The translations under genes were made by a program, and so were the position numbers. From Trichomonas tenax (taxonomy: Eukaryota; Parabasalia; Trichomonadida; Trichomonadidae): a stretch of DNA of 44,324 nt. Below, in pieces: positions 1-10,245 of the stretch. The notes under the pieces were generated by a model that saw nothing but the letters and a program-made list of their open reading frames with translations, made no database searches and had not been told where the DNA came from. The DNA lies in the NCBI GenBank assembly GCA_023091735.1, contig JALKBU010000373.1, positions 1 to 44,324 of the forward strand. Direction: 5' to 3'. Each line of letters opens with the position of its first letter. The stretch's first letter is position 1.

Positions 1-126
1 CCAGGCTTGTTTGTCGTAGACTTCGATTTCGATATTTTGCATCAGAATGCAAATGATTCTATCTTTGAGAAATCAGGAGACACCTGGAACACAGAGGCCA
101 GATGCTTCTCGATTTCGCGAAGATAG
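1..126. other. possible partial or decayed coding sequence at the left edge
   Basis: The first 126 bases are clearly richer in G and C than the following 500 bases, which suggests coding DNA. On the plus strand one frame stays open from base 1 to a TAG at 124-126, which would be the 3' end of a gene. On the minus strand an ATG at 42 starts a frame open to the edge (MQNIEIEVYDKQAW), and another minus frame upstream (about 125-43) reads as a plausible amphipathic helix before a TGA. I cannot choose between a plus-strand gene end and a minus-strand gene with a frameshift. No family is recognised. Confidence 0.35.
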
Positions 127-669
127 ATGTTCAATATGGATTATCCTACAGGAGATAAAAAAATTTACTTTGAGATCAATTTTTGCAATTATGTTTTAAA
201 TCCAATGCCTTGCAATATTCATTATTATATTTTTCCACCTCTGAAAAGTGCAATCAAAAGTTCAAATCGTTGTAATATTGTGTCTATCTATAGTATATAT
301 CATCCGTAATATATTTGTCGAGCGAGGAAGTTTTTTTGAACTATTATACAATTTTTTCATTGAGCTCTGCTAATTTTGGACTTCCTCGAGGAAGCTAATT
401 TGAGAAGTTTACATAAAAGTGACGCTTGAGAGATCTACAAATACAACATATTTGGGAGCACGTTAGCGCAAGTATCCATTGTCAATTTTGGATTAAATTT
501 TTTGTTGAGATTTTCAACACTGAAATGATGAACGGTTCTCTCAAAAATATTGAAATAACTTGGATTTTTCATCCATATAATATGATGGAATGTATAGAGT
601 TATTAAACATTCGCGTGGCAGTCTTTTGTCAGAGTTGACAAAATGACTTGATTCAATGAATCCATAAAA
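127..669. other. AT-rich intergenic region
   Basis: No convincing gene is seen. Short ATG-initiated frames of 60-70 codons are low-complexity or isoleucine/phenylalanine-rich and look like chance. The segment holds the 5' flank of the mucin-like surface protein gene. None of the TGNCATGTAAA elements seen elsewhere is present. Confidence 0.5.
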
Positions 670-1581
670 ATGATAATTACTTGCTTCCTGGTGGCTTCTG
701 TTGATTCACGGCACATGTCAGAGCGAATGCTTCGCTCTACGGGGCCGGAAAAGGAAGATAATGTTCGGTTTCAAAACCAAAAACAAGAAGATAAATTTTT
801 AAATAAATTTGAGCAAAATTCTTACAATGAAATAGAGATTATTCGAAATACTTCTTTTGATTCAAAAATAACCAATTCTCCTTCACCAATACCAACCGCT
901 GCTCCTTCACCAATACCAACCGCTACACCATCAACAACACCAATCACTACTCCTTCACCAACACCAACCGCTACTCCTTCACCAACACCAACCGCTACTC
1001 CTTCACCAACACCAAACGCTACTCCTTCACCAACACCAACCGCTGCTCCTTCACCAACACCAATTCCACTTCCTCATTCACCATGTCCATCGAGAACACC
1101 ATTCATATTAGGAAAATTCAACACAATCTCAACATATGCAACCAATACCGTTGTAATTACTTTAACAAATGATTCATCAATCGCAGAAACATTGATTGAT
1201 GGCACCAAAACTTCATACATCTTTTATACATGGCTTTTTACTTATGCCAATACAATAATAGTCATTGAGATGCTTGTAGAAGATACCGCAAAGAAGAACA
1301 GAATATCTGCTGCATATTTTATTTATGCAACATCTGCAGCTCTTTTTGTGTTCTTCATTTTGGTAGGTATGGGAATCTTTTTATACAGAAGGACTAAAAA
1401 GAAGCAAGAATCTGATTCTGCAAGCGAGCTATCTGATGATGAAACAGATGGTTATAATACCGATCAAACAAAGGTTTCATTTGATATCGAAAACAATGAT
1501 ATTATCAATGACCTTTCCAATGATGATGAAGATCAAAGATTCATGAATAACATTGACTTCTCAGTAAGCAATACATTTTAG
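670..1581 (+). CDS. mucin-like single-pass surface protein with Ser/Pro/Thr repeats
   Basis: This 303-residue protein starts at an ATG with a short hydrophobic N-terminus (ITCFLVASV, residues 3-11) that may act as a weak signal peptide. A Ser-Pro-Thr-Pro-rich tandem repeat covers residues 70-135, followed by a small beta-type region to about residue 205. A strong membrane span lies at residues 214-239, then a basic stop (RRTKKK) and a cytoplasmic tail of about 60 residues rich in Asp, Ser and Asn. The order repeat stalk, span, acidic tail fits a type I surface glycoprotein, and the repeat would be a dense O-glycosylation stalk. The ectodomain is short compared with typical trichomonad surface proteins, so it may be the surviving C-terminal part of a longer ancestor. 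No specific family is recognised; the function (adhesion or coat) is inference. Confidence 0.7.
   Translation: MIITCFLVASVDSRHMSERMLRSTGPEKEDNVRFQNQKQEDKFLNKFEQNSYNEIEIIRNTSFDSKITNSPSPIPTAAPSPIPTATPSTTPITTPSPTPTATPSPTPTATPSPTPNATPSPTPTAAPSPTPIPLPHSPCPSRTPFILGKFNTISTYATNTVVITLTNDSSIAETLIDGTKTSYIFYTWLFTYANTIIVIEMLVEDTAKKNRISAAYFIYATSAALFVFFILVGMGIFLYRRTKKKQESDSASELSDDETDGYNTDQTKVSFDIENNDIINDLSNDDEDQRFMNNIDFSVSNTF
877..1074 (+). repeat. 24-bp coding tandem repeat (SPTPTATP)
   Basis: About eight imperfect copies of a 24-bp unit encode SPTPTATP variants (for example SPIPTAAP and SPTPNATP). The phase is in frame with the host gene, and the central copies are nearly identical at nucleotide level, so recent slippage or unequal exchange is likely. 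Length polymorphism between isolates would be expected. Confidence 0.85.
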
Positions 1582-2070
1582 TAGTTTTCACAATATTATT
1601 ATATAAATAACTCAATTATTACTCATGAACTTAATTTGCATCGATTATAAAGAAGGTATTTCCTCATTTGTTTGGATTTGTCATCTCTTAAAGTACCCCA
1701 TCCTATATTAGCATTGCCTACTTCCCAAATAGCAATCTTTAAATTAAAAATAAAATATGTTTAAAATAATAGGGTCTGTTTAAACAATAAAGGGGAAATT
1801 AAACAAAACGGGGCTATAAAAATTTAAAATGGGGTTAATTAAATTATTGCAGGGTGTGATAAATTTAGATTGGGAAATGCATTAGAACAAGAAAAAACTT
1901 TAAAGATGTGGAGGTGGGTAAAACTATGAATGGCCAAATTTATTAATAAAATAAGAAGGGGGAGGCCAGGTTTGTTTCAAAATTGAATGCAGATCTCAGA
2001 AAAATGTGTAAAACAGGGGTTTGTTTGTTCTGTAAATCTCTGAAAAAATATCCCAAGAAAACAAAATTTA
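1582..2070. other. intergenic region with a periodic G-run array
   Basis: No gene is seen. From 1772 to 1962 runs of three to five G recur about every 20-21 bases in otherwise A/T-rich DNA (starts at 1772, 1792, 1810, 1831, 1852 and 1872, then 1916 and 1958), with no C runs on the same strand. This looks like a decayed tandem repeat of a roughly 20-bp unit with the pattern GGG(G) followed by A/T-rich bases. It ends about 110 bases before the next start codon. Confidence 0.5.
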
Positions 2071-3165
2071 ATGACAACTCCGATTGTAATCACAAGACCG
2101 AACAAAACAGTTATTGTCTCGACGAATGTCTCCGGCGTCCAGAAAGTATCGAACCAGCCGCAGCAAAATAACGCAGCGTTCTCACCATCGCTGTTTATAA
2201 ATCAGGCATTGAGTCCTGCTTCACCGCCCATGTCTCCAAACGTTCTCGTTCCTAGGGCCCCTGTTGTACATTTCTTCATTTGCGATTACGGAAATGCGAA
2301 AGTTAAATCAATCTCAGATCATTTCATCGATTTATTAGTTGAAAATGGTGTCAAAGTCTTTACAGAACGATATGCAACACATCAGGCGGGATTTCAAGTG
2401 AGAGCAGCGTCCCTGAACAGTAATGCAGATTTCTTCTTCCAAATACACTCTAAAATCGCTGGTCGCGGTCATGTTCGTCTCTACTTCGGTGACCAACCTA
2501 AGAGGATGACAGTTGAAGAGTCAGTTTGCGATGTTTGGTCCTGGTGGAGATTGATGTGTGGTGCGATCTCAAATACTGAGGCAGAAATCCTCTCCGGCGA
2601 GAAACTGCGCTATGCACTGAAAATCTTTGCAAATATTGACTCAGAAGTTGTAAATATCGACAATTTACAGAAAAAAATTCGCGAAGCAATAAATGCACAT
2701 ACTATTTCGCCAGAATTACTCCAAAACATACAGAATGCAGAGATAATGATATTGGAAGGATGCCGTCTTGTGTTGACGCAGAAAGTCATGAGAATTGAGT
2801 GGGCTCAAGAACCAGGTGCTCAGTTGACAAGATGCGTTCAAATGCCTGTTATCAGAGGTTTAAGTCAGCCATTGAAAGATCTTTTGATATCAGTCATCGA
2901 TCAAACACTTTCGAAATTGCAAAGATTAGAAAATATTGTTAGAAAGTATGGTGTTTCAACACCTCCTCCACCTGAACAATCGTTTCCTGTTGATTCTGGT
3001 GCTGAAGTTGAGATTCCAATCGATGGTCAGCAGCCTGGTTTGTCTTGGGGCGCTCTTCTTGAGTCTATCAAAGACGAATCTTATGGAATGAACCACATTA
3101 CTTCTTATGGAGATATATCGCAGCAAGGTTCATTCAGACAACCATTCTTAATTGATGAATTTTGA
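2071..3165 (+). CDS. conserved-looking hypothetical protein, 364 residues
   Basis: I do not recognise this protein. The ATG at 2071 follows an A-rich leader. Residues 1-65 are low complexity (Asn, Gln, Pro, Ser), then a folded region of about 230 residues begins (VHFFICDYGNAKVKSISDHF). It contains alternating hydrophobic strands, a Trp-rich segment (DVWSWWRLMC) and later helices (residues about 200-305). The C-terminus is disordered and carries a short proline run (TPPPPEQ). There is no signal peptide or membrane span. Codon use and GC content match the neighbouring housekeeping genes, so it is very likely expressed. A soluble nuclear or cytoplasmic protein is plausible, but no function can be assigned. 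Confidence 0.75.
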   Translation: MTTPIVITRPNKTVIVSTNVSGVQKVSNQPQQNNAAFSPSLFINQALSPASPPMSPNVLVPRAPVVHFFICDYGNAKVKSISDHFIDLLVENGVKVFTERYATHQAGFQVRAASLNSNADFFFQIHSKIAGRGHVRLYFGDQPKRMTVEESVCDVWSWWRLMCGAISNTEAEILSGEKLRYALKIFANIDSEVVNIDNLQKKIREAINAHTISPELLQNIQNAEIMILEGCRLVLTQKVMRIEWAQEPGAQLTRCVQMPVIRGLSQPLKDLLISVIDQTLSKLQRLENIVRKYGVSTPPPPEQSFPVDSGAEVEIPIDGQQPGLSWGALLESIKDESYGMNHITSYGDISQQGSFRQPFLIDEF

Positions 3166-3644
3166 TTTTTAACTGTCTTTCATGTATATACTAGAATAAA
3201 ATGTTATTTACATTGTTCATTCATAATGCATTCGTGTTTTACCCTGGATAACATCAGTTTGATTTGGTTTTTGATGATTATAAAATAAATATTTACAATA
3301 AGTGTATATAAAACCTTCTCATCACTTGATTCCTATTTCACTTGAGCATCTTATGGTTGCCATATGCATATAATGCTTTGGAAATGCATGTTTGATATTG
3401 ATATGTTTAACATTATAATGATTGGCGTTTTAATGCTTAAATCTTTTATCAAAGTAATTAGATCATGTATTGACAGCGGTATTTATGGGATAAAGCTACA
3501 ATACCTTAAAAAAATAGAAATATGTTATATATTAATGGCAAATCCAAATTTGCAGAGAAAAAGAAGAATGCGCATTTAACATGGAGTATTTCTTTACATG
3601 AATATTATGATTCTTCGAGATTAATCAAACATCTTTAATAATTT
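3166..3644. other. intergenic region between convergent genes
   Basis: This AT-rich spacer separates the 3' ends of the genes ending at 3165 (plus) and 3645 (minus). A 71-codon frame at 3364-3579 is present, but its composition is like that of the surrounding noncoding DNA. I see no RNA gene or repeat. Confidence 0.5.
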
Positions 3645-4370
3645 TCATTGTACATTAAGCAAACTTTGGAAATCCCGCTGTCTCTCGAACCTCTGGGACG
3701 ACAAGAATGCTTCACATGATCGATTCAGAAGATTAATAATGCTATAAGGATTAACAGGATCCATGTTTGATAAATGCTTCTGGCTCTTATCGATAAGCTT
3801 CTTGATGTCCAGTAGTATCTTGTAGTTACCGCTTCTTGGATGGTGCTCAACGCAACCGATAGTTTCCAACAAAGAAAGGGCCAAGTAGATTTTTCTCTCA
3901 CAGCTCTTTTTGTCTTCGACTTTCAAGCTGAGGAGATGAGACACAGTCTTGATGTCCAGTGTAGAAACTCCGAGATAAGGATAAAGTGACAAAATGATTT
4001 CCGCAACTTGTCCAAGTGAAGGAATCTCCTTGAATACGAAAATATCCTGCAGAGAATGTGTCATACTATCTTCCTCTATCTTGAAATATGACTTTTCAAA
4101 ATGAGAATGCATAGAAGAGAATCCGATCCAGGAAAGCTTACCGCGACCAACAGTTTTTGTAACTCCAAAATATGTTAGAACATTAAAAAGCTCATAAAGC
4201 CTCCTGTGATTGCCTTGGTGTTGGTTTGCCAGCGAAATCACATTTATCTTTTGAGGCTTTGTTTTCTCGCAGCGATGTATAACTTCTTTGAGGACAGAAG
4301 AAACCGAAGATATATTCTGTCTGCGTGAGAATGTTTTAATATCGAATTCATCATCAGATTCAGAATCCAT
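3645..4370 (-). CDS. E2F-like protein with two degenerate winged-helix segments
   Basis: The protein has 241 residues. Residues 56-65 read RRLYELFNVL, followed by a beta wing ending KLSWIGF. This matches the RRxYDxxNVL recognition helix and wing of E2F/DP DNA-binding domains. A second, weaker copy occurs at residues 158-175 (ERKIYLALSLLETIGCVE), so the layout resembles atypical E2F7/8 proteins, which carry two DNA-binding domains and act without DP. The first segment has E for D in RRxYD, and the second lacks the double Arg, so DNA contact by the second domain is uncertain. The N-terminus is acidic (DSESDDEFD). No transactivation domain is visible. The likely role is a nuclear cell-cycle regulator. 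The window also encodes a DP-like factor at 20013-20684. The fold call is fairly firm; the atypical-E2F assignment is inference. Confidence 0.6.
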   Translation of the reverse strand: MDSESDDEFDIKTFSRRQNISSVSSVLKEVIHRCEKTKPQKINVISLANQHQGNHRRLYELFNVLTYFGVTKTVGRGKLSWIGFSSMHSHFEKSYFKIEEDSMTHSLQDIFVFKEIPSLGQVAEIILSLYPYLGVSTLDIKTVSHLLSLKVEDKKSCERKIYLALSLLETIGCVEHHPRSGNYKILLDIKKLIDKSQKHLSNMDPVNPYSIINLLNRSCEAFLSSQRFERQRDFQSLLNVQ

Positions 4371-7300
4371 TCTTCTATTTTTATGGACTTTCCTGTGAAT
4401 TTTTTGTTGAATCGTTTATAGATCTTTATAAGAAGGGCTGCAAAATAATCAAAAAATAAATTATAATAATTTTGAATGTATTGCATTCAATTATTGAATG
4501 ATCATTCAAAGAAAATTTTATTATTTTTAATCAGGTTATATTTTTGTATGCCGCTGTGCCTGAGCACCAAATATTACGTTTAATTGCAATTTATCTCAAT
4601 TAACAATGCAAAATTAAAAATGAGCTAAAATATAATACCTATACATATGCTTCGTGTTTAATTTAAAAAGAAATTTTGATTTTGAAAATTCAAAATAAAA
4701 ATTTGATAATTTTGGTACAGATCATCTATAGATGAGATGTATTTTTCTTTAACGAAATTTTTAAAACGTTTTTAAACTTAATATATACGATATATACAAT
4801 TATCTGATGATAATTTTTCAGTTTTCCACCTTTCTTTAACAAAATAAAGAGAGGGAGGTCGTCAATTTTTTTGTCCGTTATTTTTTCACGATCAGCAAAA
4901 ACGATCCACATTCTTGTATAGAGAACGTTCTAAGTTCTCGGACCAAGATATGTTAAAGACTACCATATGCTTAACATTTTAATGTGAAGGGAAAGAGTCA
5001 TATTTAAATTTCTTATAAATATATTCTCGATTAAATATTAATTTCAAATCCAGTCATTTCAACATATCACAAATCACAATCTACATCATGAATGATCTGA
5101 ATCCACACAAAAAAATATATCACAGAAATTACATATTTTATCTATTTAAAAAACCAAGAGAATCTTCTATAACACCTACAATTCTGCAAATCTATCTTAT
5201 CATATACATTTTACGCTGTTTTGAGTTGATTTTGGTCCACCAATTTTAAGTTTCTCATATAACGAATCTCATTTCCTAAAATTTATGCGATAAAAATCAT
5301 GTTCTTATGCTTTGCATTACAGAGAAAATAAAATTGCATGAGTTGAATTGAATAAAAAGTTTATAAATTTTGAAACAATGTATATTCTAATGAAAGTAGT
5401 AATAAACACGACAACCTCTAAATATTCAACCTTATAGCAGTCATTAGATAGTATTTATGGAATCACATTCGGAATATTTTTACTTGTTTGTTGTCAAAAT
5501 ACTAAATTACAATTTTTGCCATTTTGCCGTGTAAAAAATATAAATTTGCTATTTTTGTCATAATCCAATTAAAATCTTGATACTTACATTGATTCCAACT
5601 CTCTGATAATTATAAATCAATACCCTTAAGTTATTTTTTCATTTTACCTCAAAATTGTCTTAAAATTGTACAAATTCGAGTTTTTCACAAAAAAATCAAT
5701 AACTAAAAGTATTCAGTCTTTTTGTAGATAAATCGTCGAAGTGGTGATATACATAAAATCAAGAATTTTGCGTTTTTATTTTGCTCAATCATTGATTTAT
5801 TCAAAGAAAAACGCAATAAATCTGGATAATCCAGTTTTGAAAGAGATATTTTTAGAAATCAAATTGATAACGATTCAAGGAAGAGTTCTCAAGTGTCTGT
5901 TTTATTCGAGTTTCGCGGCTTTTAGTTTCTGTGAAAAATAAATCAATTACGGGCGCCAAGAACATCATTATTTATGGATAAATAGAACTAACTGCCATGG
6001 TTTTTGCCATCGAATGCACGAAGAATCGCATTTTTCAAACTAATTTTTCGCAAGAAGTGACATTTTAAGATAATTTTGATGTGGATTCATAATTCACACC
6101 TCTATGGGGATCTAATATCATAGAGATAGCAGTATCAATTCGCAGAGATTTCAATTCAAATGTAAATTAGTTGTTTCTCGACCATTTTGTGAAAATACAG
6201 TTTATATACATTATTATACATGTTGTGAACGGAAATGAGAGCTCAAAAGGTGATATGTTTACATGGCAGATTTATGATTTTTGACAAGTAAACATATTCG
6301 TTCATAAAAAGGAGGTTGCACCTTAAAAAAAATCAAGAATTCGTTTAATCTCGATTTGTTGCTACAAGAATGTGAATCTAGAAGAAATTTAAGGTTCAAT
6401 TGGATTGTTTGGTTTGTAATTACTTATTGAATCTTCAATAAGGTACGAAAGCTGTCTTTGACTGCTTGTATGCATTGTATTGCACCTTAATAGTTGTGTA
6501 GTAGCGAAAAATCGGAATGCTTTCTACTTAAAAGTGACAAACAATGCGCTCATTAACGAGGGCGTTTCACCACAATATATTTGTATTCATTGGATAGACA
6601 TAAAGTATAATATATTTACATGCATATGATGTATCATTCCATTCAATATTTAGTCAATAAAGCTGTGCATAGTCCGAGCTAATATCGCTTATTTTTGACC
6701 GATGACAATATGACACAATGAGAGAAGCTATTCCAAAATGTTATCTGTGAAAACTTTTATGGTATCTACACATATATGTGTTACCTTTAGATAAATATTA
6801 TAATGGTTATTCTGTATTTTTATACAATAGGTGAAATTTGATTTTAAAATTGTCACTGATTTTGCCAATATGCATATTACACATTACAAATTACTATAAC
6901 ATAATGCTATATGTGCGTATTTTTATTATGTACACTTTAGTTGTGGAGATATTAAAGCTCAAATATCGAAAATTGACAGCGTTGATGCGCTCAAAGATGC
7001 ATGTTTCTAGGATCACCTCTTAATTTATATTTCATATCTTTGATATATCATATATATATGATTGTGATTTATCTGTGTATTTGCATATTTATCTTTTTTG
7101 CATCGCATATAAAAAGTTATCTTGATCATATTTTGTCCGAATGCAAAATAATTTGATTTAATTGTAAAAAAGCATTTAAGATGCGTTATAACTATGTAAG
7201 TTTAGCATTATACGGATAAAGATCAATTGAAATCTGTAGTTAAAGTTTGAATGCAAATATCTTCATAAAGAAAATTTGATATTAAAATTTTCTTGAAAAT

Positions 7301-7938
7301 GCAGCTATTTTTGTATTTAAGGGATTATTTCAGTTCACTGCAGCATAAAATATTTTAATTTTGATATCTGGTTAAAATTGAAACCTCGCCCCTGTTTTTT
7401 TTTGCTATATAATTTACATGTCAATAATGGTAAATCTGCCATGTAAACATGTCACTTTTTGTGTTCTGATTTCCATACACTACAATATGTATTATAAATT
7501 TATATCTGGCCTGTTTTGTTTCTAGTGCCTTCTAAATATGGCCTCTTTCGTACAATATTCTTGTTTTGGCTATTTCATTCACATCTGCATCACCTATACC
7601 ATTGATTTCTCGAGCAAAAATGGGTACCGATTCTTGATTATTTCAGATGTCGAATCACACCTTTTTAGATTCGGACTTATAGTGATTTAACATGTATATT
7701 TCAAATATATTCGTTATTTGCATATCGTTCACAACATTCGCTAACATATAAAATGATATTTCGTCATTTTATTTGATTCAATATCGAATCAGGAAATTTT
7801 TTATGACAAACCACTTGTTGAAACATTATTTTTATATGCTATATTATTGTAAATCTTCAAGGTAGTTGGCATATAAAGACGTTTTGATAATTTGATAAAA
7901 CACGAACAAAAGCTTTTATTATTAGTTTAAGAAAGTAA
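4371..7938. other. long gene-poor AT-rich region
   Basis: Over 3.5 kb I find no supportable gene; the only frames above 60 codons use non-ATG starts or are low complexity. The region holds scattered TGNCATGTAAA-type elements (5525-5535, 6258-6268, 6282-6292, 7413-7423, 7437-7447) and a diverged inverted repeat (about 6195-6292 versus 7413-7512). It may be an old mobile-element remnant plus the 5' flank of the E2F-like gene. Confidence 0.5.
6195..7512. repeat. diverged inverted repeat, about 100-bp arms, 1.1-kb interior
   Basis: The segment at about 6195-6292 and the reverse complement of about 7413-7512 share an ordered series of blocks. These include TGTTTACATGGCAGATTTA in the left arm and the same block in the reverse complement of the right arm, each followed about 10 bases later by TTGACAAGTAAA or TTGACATGTAAA. 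Outside these blocks the arms match more loosely (GGAAATnAGAnC and similar). Each arm therefore carries two facing copies of the promoter-like element. It may be an old foldback element or a duplicated regulatory block. Confidence 0.5.
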
Positions 7939-8949
7939 TTAATGTGAGAAGTTGAACAATTCTGCAATGATTTCTTGAAGACTTCCAAATCCAAATGGAT
8001 TCCATCTTTCAACGAAACCAAGACCGAACATTGATGTTGCCAAAACAAAAGCAGGATCGAAGGCATAAAACATCAGCGCCACAGAAAGCAAGAAAATTTC
8101 AACTTCTAATGTTTCATGTGGATTCTTCCACAAAATTCTACGATCAAATGCTGTCTTAAAGCGCTCAAAGCTGCCGATGATCTTTCTGAAGCGCTTTCTA
8201 AGCTGCTGATCAAGTTGTTTCATCTTCTGTTTGAGATTCTTTGCATCCTTTGAGAATAACAATTTGACACCCCTCTTTAAGATGCCAATGAACAGTGTTC
8301 CACATACAACCATACCAAATGGCATTAATATAAATAATATATTAAATAAAAGTATGAAACCAATAACAGTAGCAAAAAATAGCGTTTCACTGCGCGATAT
8401 CATATCATTAAATGCATCAACTGACTGGCTTGAAGCACCTTGGAAGTGATAAAGCAATTTAACAGCGTTTTCACTGACAGGTTGAGCTGCCTGTGGCGGC
8501 TCATTGATAATATTGTCTTTGATTGTATGATACTCAGCGTAGAATTTGTTGACATCGCCGCATTCTCTCACACGACGTTGAATACCTAAAGCGAGTGCGT
8601 CAAACTGTGTTTGACCGATTTGCTGTGTTTCAAGTAGCTTCGCTAACAGTTCTGAAAATGTGTTTTGGTGATCTGGATCGGGAAAAAATATACTTAAAGT
8701 ATTGTTTGGATCTTTTCCTACCATTTTCAAAACATTGCAATCATTTGTCTCCGTTTGCACGAATGTATCGATATTAGCAATGCTTATGAAATAAGTAGTG
8801 ATTTTGTCGTAAGGTGTTTTAATTAATATCTTTTTGTTTGTTAGATAGAGCGTGGAAGGAAGGATTTTGATTTGATTACCACTTCCTGAGACAAAGTGAC
8901 ACATGTCGTCCTGAAGGATGACGAATTCTTCAGGTGAAAGTCCTTCCAT
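7939..8949 (-). CDS. GRAM/PH-like N-terminal domain with C-terminal membrane hairpins
   Basis: The protein has 336 residues. Residues about 8-108 read as a GRAM/PH-like fold: strand pattern, STLYLTNKKILIKTP (typical of GRAM domains), then a closing helix TFSELLAKLL. A helical linker follows. Two long hydrophobic stretches at residues 190-223 and 283-313 are each long enough for a membrane hairpin. Between them is a highly basic helix (KQKMKQLDQQLRKRFRK). The second hairpin is preceded by WKNP, reminiscent of the WRDP motif before the hairpin of MCTP C-terminal (PRT_C) domains. There is no signal peptide. This layout suggests an ER-shaping or contact-site protein that reads phosphoinositide through the GRAM domain. 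The domain call rests on pattern only. TGNCATGTAAA-like elements lie 130-215 bases upstream. Confidence 0.6.
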   Translation of the reverse strand: MEGLSPEEFVILQDDMCHFVSGSGNQIKILPSTLYLTNKKILIKTPYDKITTYFISIANIDTFVQTETNDCNVLKMVGKDPNNTLSIFFPDPDHQNTFSELLAKLLETQQIGQTQFDALALGIQRRVRECGDVNKFYAEYHTIKDNIINEPPQAAQPVSENAVKLLYHFQGASSQSVDAFNDMISRSETLFFATVIGFILLFNILFILMPFGMVVCGTLFIGILKRGVKLLFSKDAKNLKQKMKQLDQQLRKRFRKIIGSFERFKTAFDRRILWKNPHETLEVEIFLLSVALMFYAFDPAFVLATSMFGLGFVERWNPFGFGSLQEIIAELFNFSH

Positions 8950-9270
8950 TTATTTTTTTATAAAAAAATTTTTGTCGAATAATCGCGAATTGGGTTCGCG
9001 AATCCTAAAAATTTTGTTATTTGTCGACGTTTCATGAACTATAAATTCAATTTATTATTAAAACAGTGGAAAATAATTTTTGCATTATGTGGCAAAAATG
9101 AAACTTTACTTGACAAAAAGTATATTTGTTACAATATCCATTCAATTCGAGCGCGATGCATCACTTTAATTGGCAAAAAGCAATACGCTAATATGGAATT
9201 AACTGATCATTCACATTTGATCATCATTTATTAATAGTCATTGAAATGAAGTCTCTCAAAATTGGGAAAA
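8950..9270. promoter_or_regulatory. 5' flank of the GRAM-like gene with clustered promoter-like elements
   Basis: The plus strand shows TTTACTTGACA at 9105-9115, TTATGTGGCAAAAA near 9085-9098 and TTTAATTGGCAAAAA near 9164-9178, all variants of the recurring TTTACATGNCA element. A 66-codon frame at 9034-9234 overlaps these elements and is not believed to be a gene. Confidence 0.45.
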
Positions 9271-9909
9271 TTTTTCCTTCTGCGGTGTAGTCCCGCGACC
9301 TTCATAACTATTTATCTGATCAATATTTTTTCAATTTGAAAGTACTTTCATGAACTTATTGATAGTTGTCTATCCAGTGGTATAAGTGGCACAGTCTATA
9401 TATCTATCAAATCATTGATTGCATTTCAAAACGTCCAAAAATATACGATTTCCAGCATAAATGTATGCACTACTATGCAGCGCTGAGGAAAGATGGTGTC
9501 TCAGCGCATAATTTTTTTTCATTGCCAAATCTAAAATTCTAAAATTTTACATTATTACAGCTGCACATCCAAATCCCATCAAATTCAATAACTTTCATGT
9601 GTATAATCGCCCTCAAATCAATTAATGAATTAGTTGCATTTTTAATTTTAAGCGTATAAGAGGCATTTGAATCAATAATACACATAGAAATATCATATGC
9701 TGCATAGTAGTGCATACATTTATGCTGGAAATCGTATATTTTTGGACGTTTTGAAATGCAATCAATGATTTGATAGATATATAGACTGTGCCACTTATAC
9801 CACTGGATAGACAACTATCAATAAGTTCATGAAAGTACTTTCAGATCGAAAAAATATTGATCAGATAAAAAGTTATGAAGGTCACGGGACTACACCGTAG
9901 AAGGAAAAA
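9271..9909. mobile_element. foldback/MITE-like element with 211-bp inverted arms
   Basis: Arms at 9271-9481 and 9699-9909 are inverted copies with about six mismatches in 211 bases, separated by a 217-bp spacer. The ends read TTTTTCCTTCTGCGGTGTAG and its inverted partner. No transposase is encoded; the 91-codon frame at 9539-9814 runs across spacer and arm and is a by-product. No clear target-site duplication is visible in the flanks. Near-identity of the arms implies recent insertion or arm conversion. The element sits between the 3' end of the HEAT-type gene and the 5' flank of the GRAM-like gene. Confidence 0.8.
9480..9519 (+). terminator. perfect GC-rich hairpin followed by a T-run inside the foldback element
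   Basis: GCGCTGAG (9480-9487) and CTCAGCGC (9500-9507) form a perfect 8-bp stem around a 12-base loop, followed within four bases by a run of eight T (9511-9518). A GC-rich stem is striking in such AT-rich DNA. The hairpin-plus-T layout could end or process a short RNA, or a T-run could terminate RNA polymerase III. This is a structural observation only. Confidence 0.35.
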
Positions 9910-10245
9910 TACTGCCGAAAAATTGTTCAATCCCTAAAATCTAAGGCATCGATGTTAAAGCTTCTATGATGTTAAAAGGGGAAAAATAATATTGTTAATT
10001 TCGATGATTTTAGAATTTTCTGTTACGACTATGGTATTGAATTCTTTGAACAAATTCTGAATTATTTCTTTCTTTAATTCACACCATCAATCTATTTATT
10101 CAAAACTCAACACTTTAATGTGTTTCATTCTAAAATATAATATATCATTTATTTAACCATGGATCAATGCGATTAGAAGATTTGTGTTTGTTTTATAAAA
10201 CAATAATTTATGAATGAATATATATATTACAAAGTTTAACAAAAA
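9910..10245. other. AT-rich spacer downstream of the HEAT-type gene
   Basis: I see nothing beyond low-complexity A/T sequence between the right arm of the foldback element and the stop codon of the minus-strand gene. Confidence 0.5.

Noticed and set aside
877..1074. Possible CRISPR-like or satellite array
   Set aside because: The repeats are contiguous 24-bp coding units without spacers and in frame within a surface protein gene.
3364..3579. 71-codon plus-strand frame between convergent genes
   Set aside because: Ile/Met/Lys-rich composition equal to surrounding noncoding DNA and no initiator or promoter-like element.
5741..5941. 66-codon frame in the gene-poor region
   Set aside because: Begins with a non-ATG codon and shows no gene-like base composition.
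9539..9814. 91-codon minus-strand frame
   Set aside because: It spans the spacer and right arm of the foldback element; the mirrored arm has no equivalent protein constraint.
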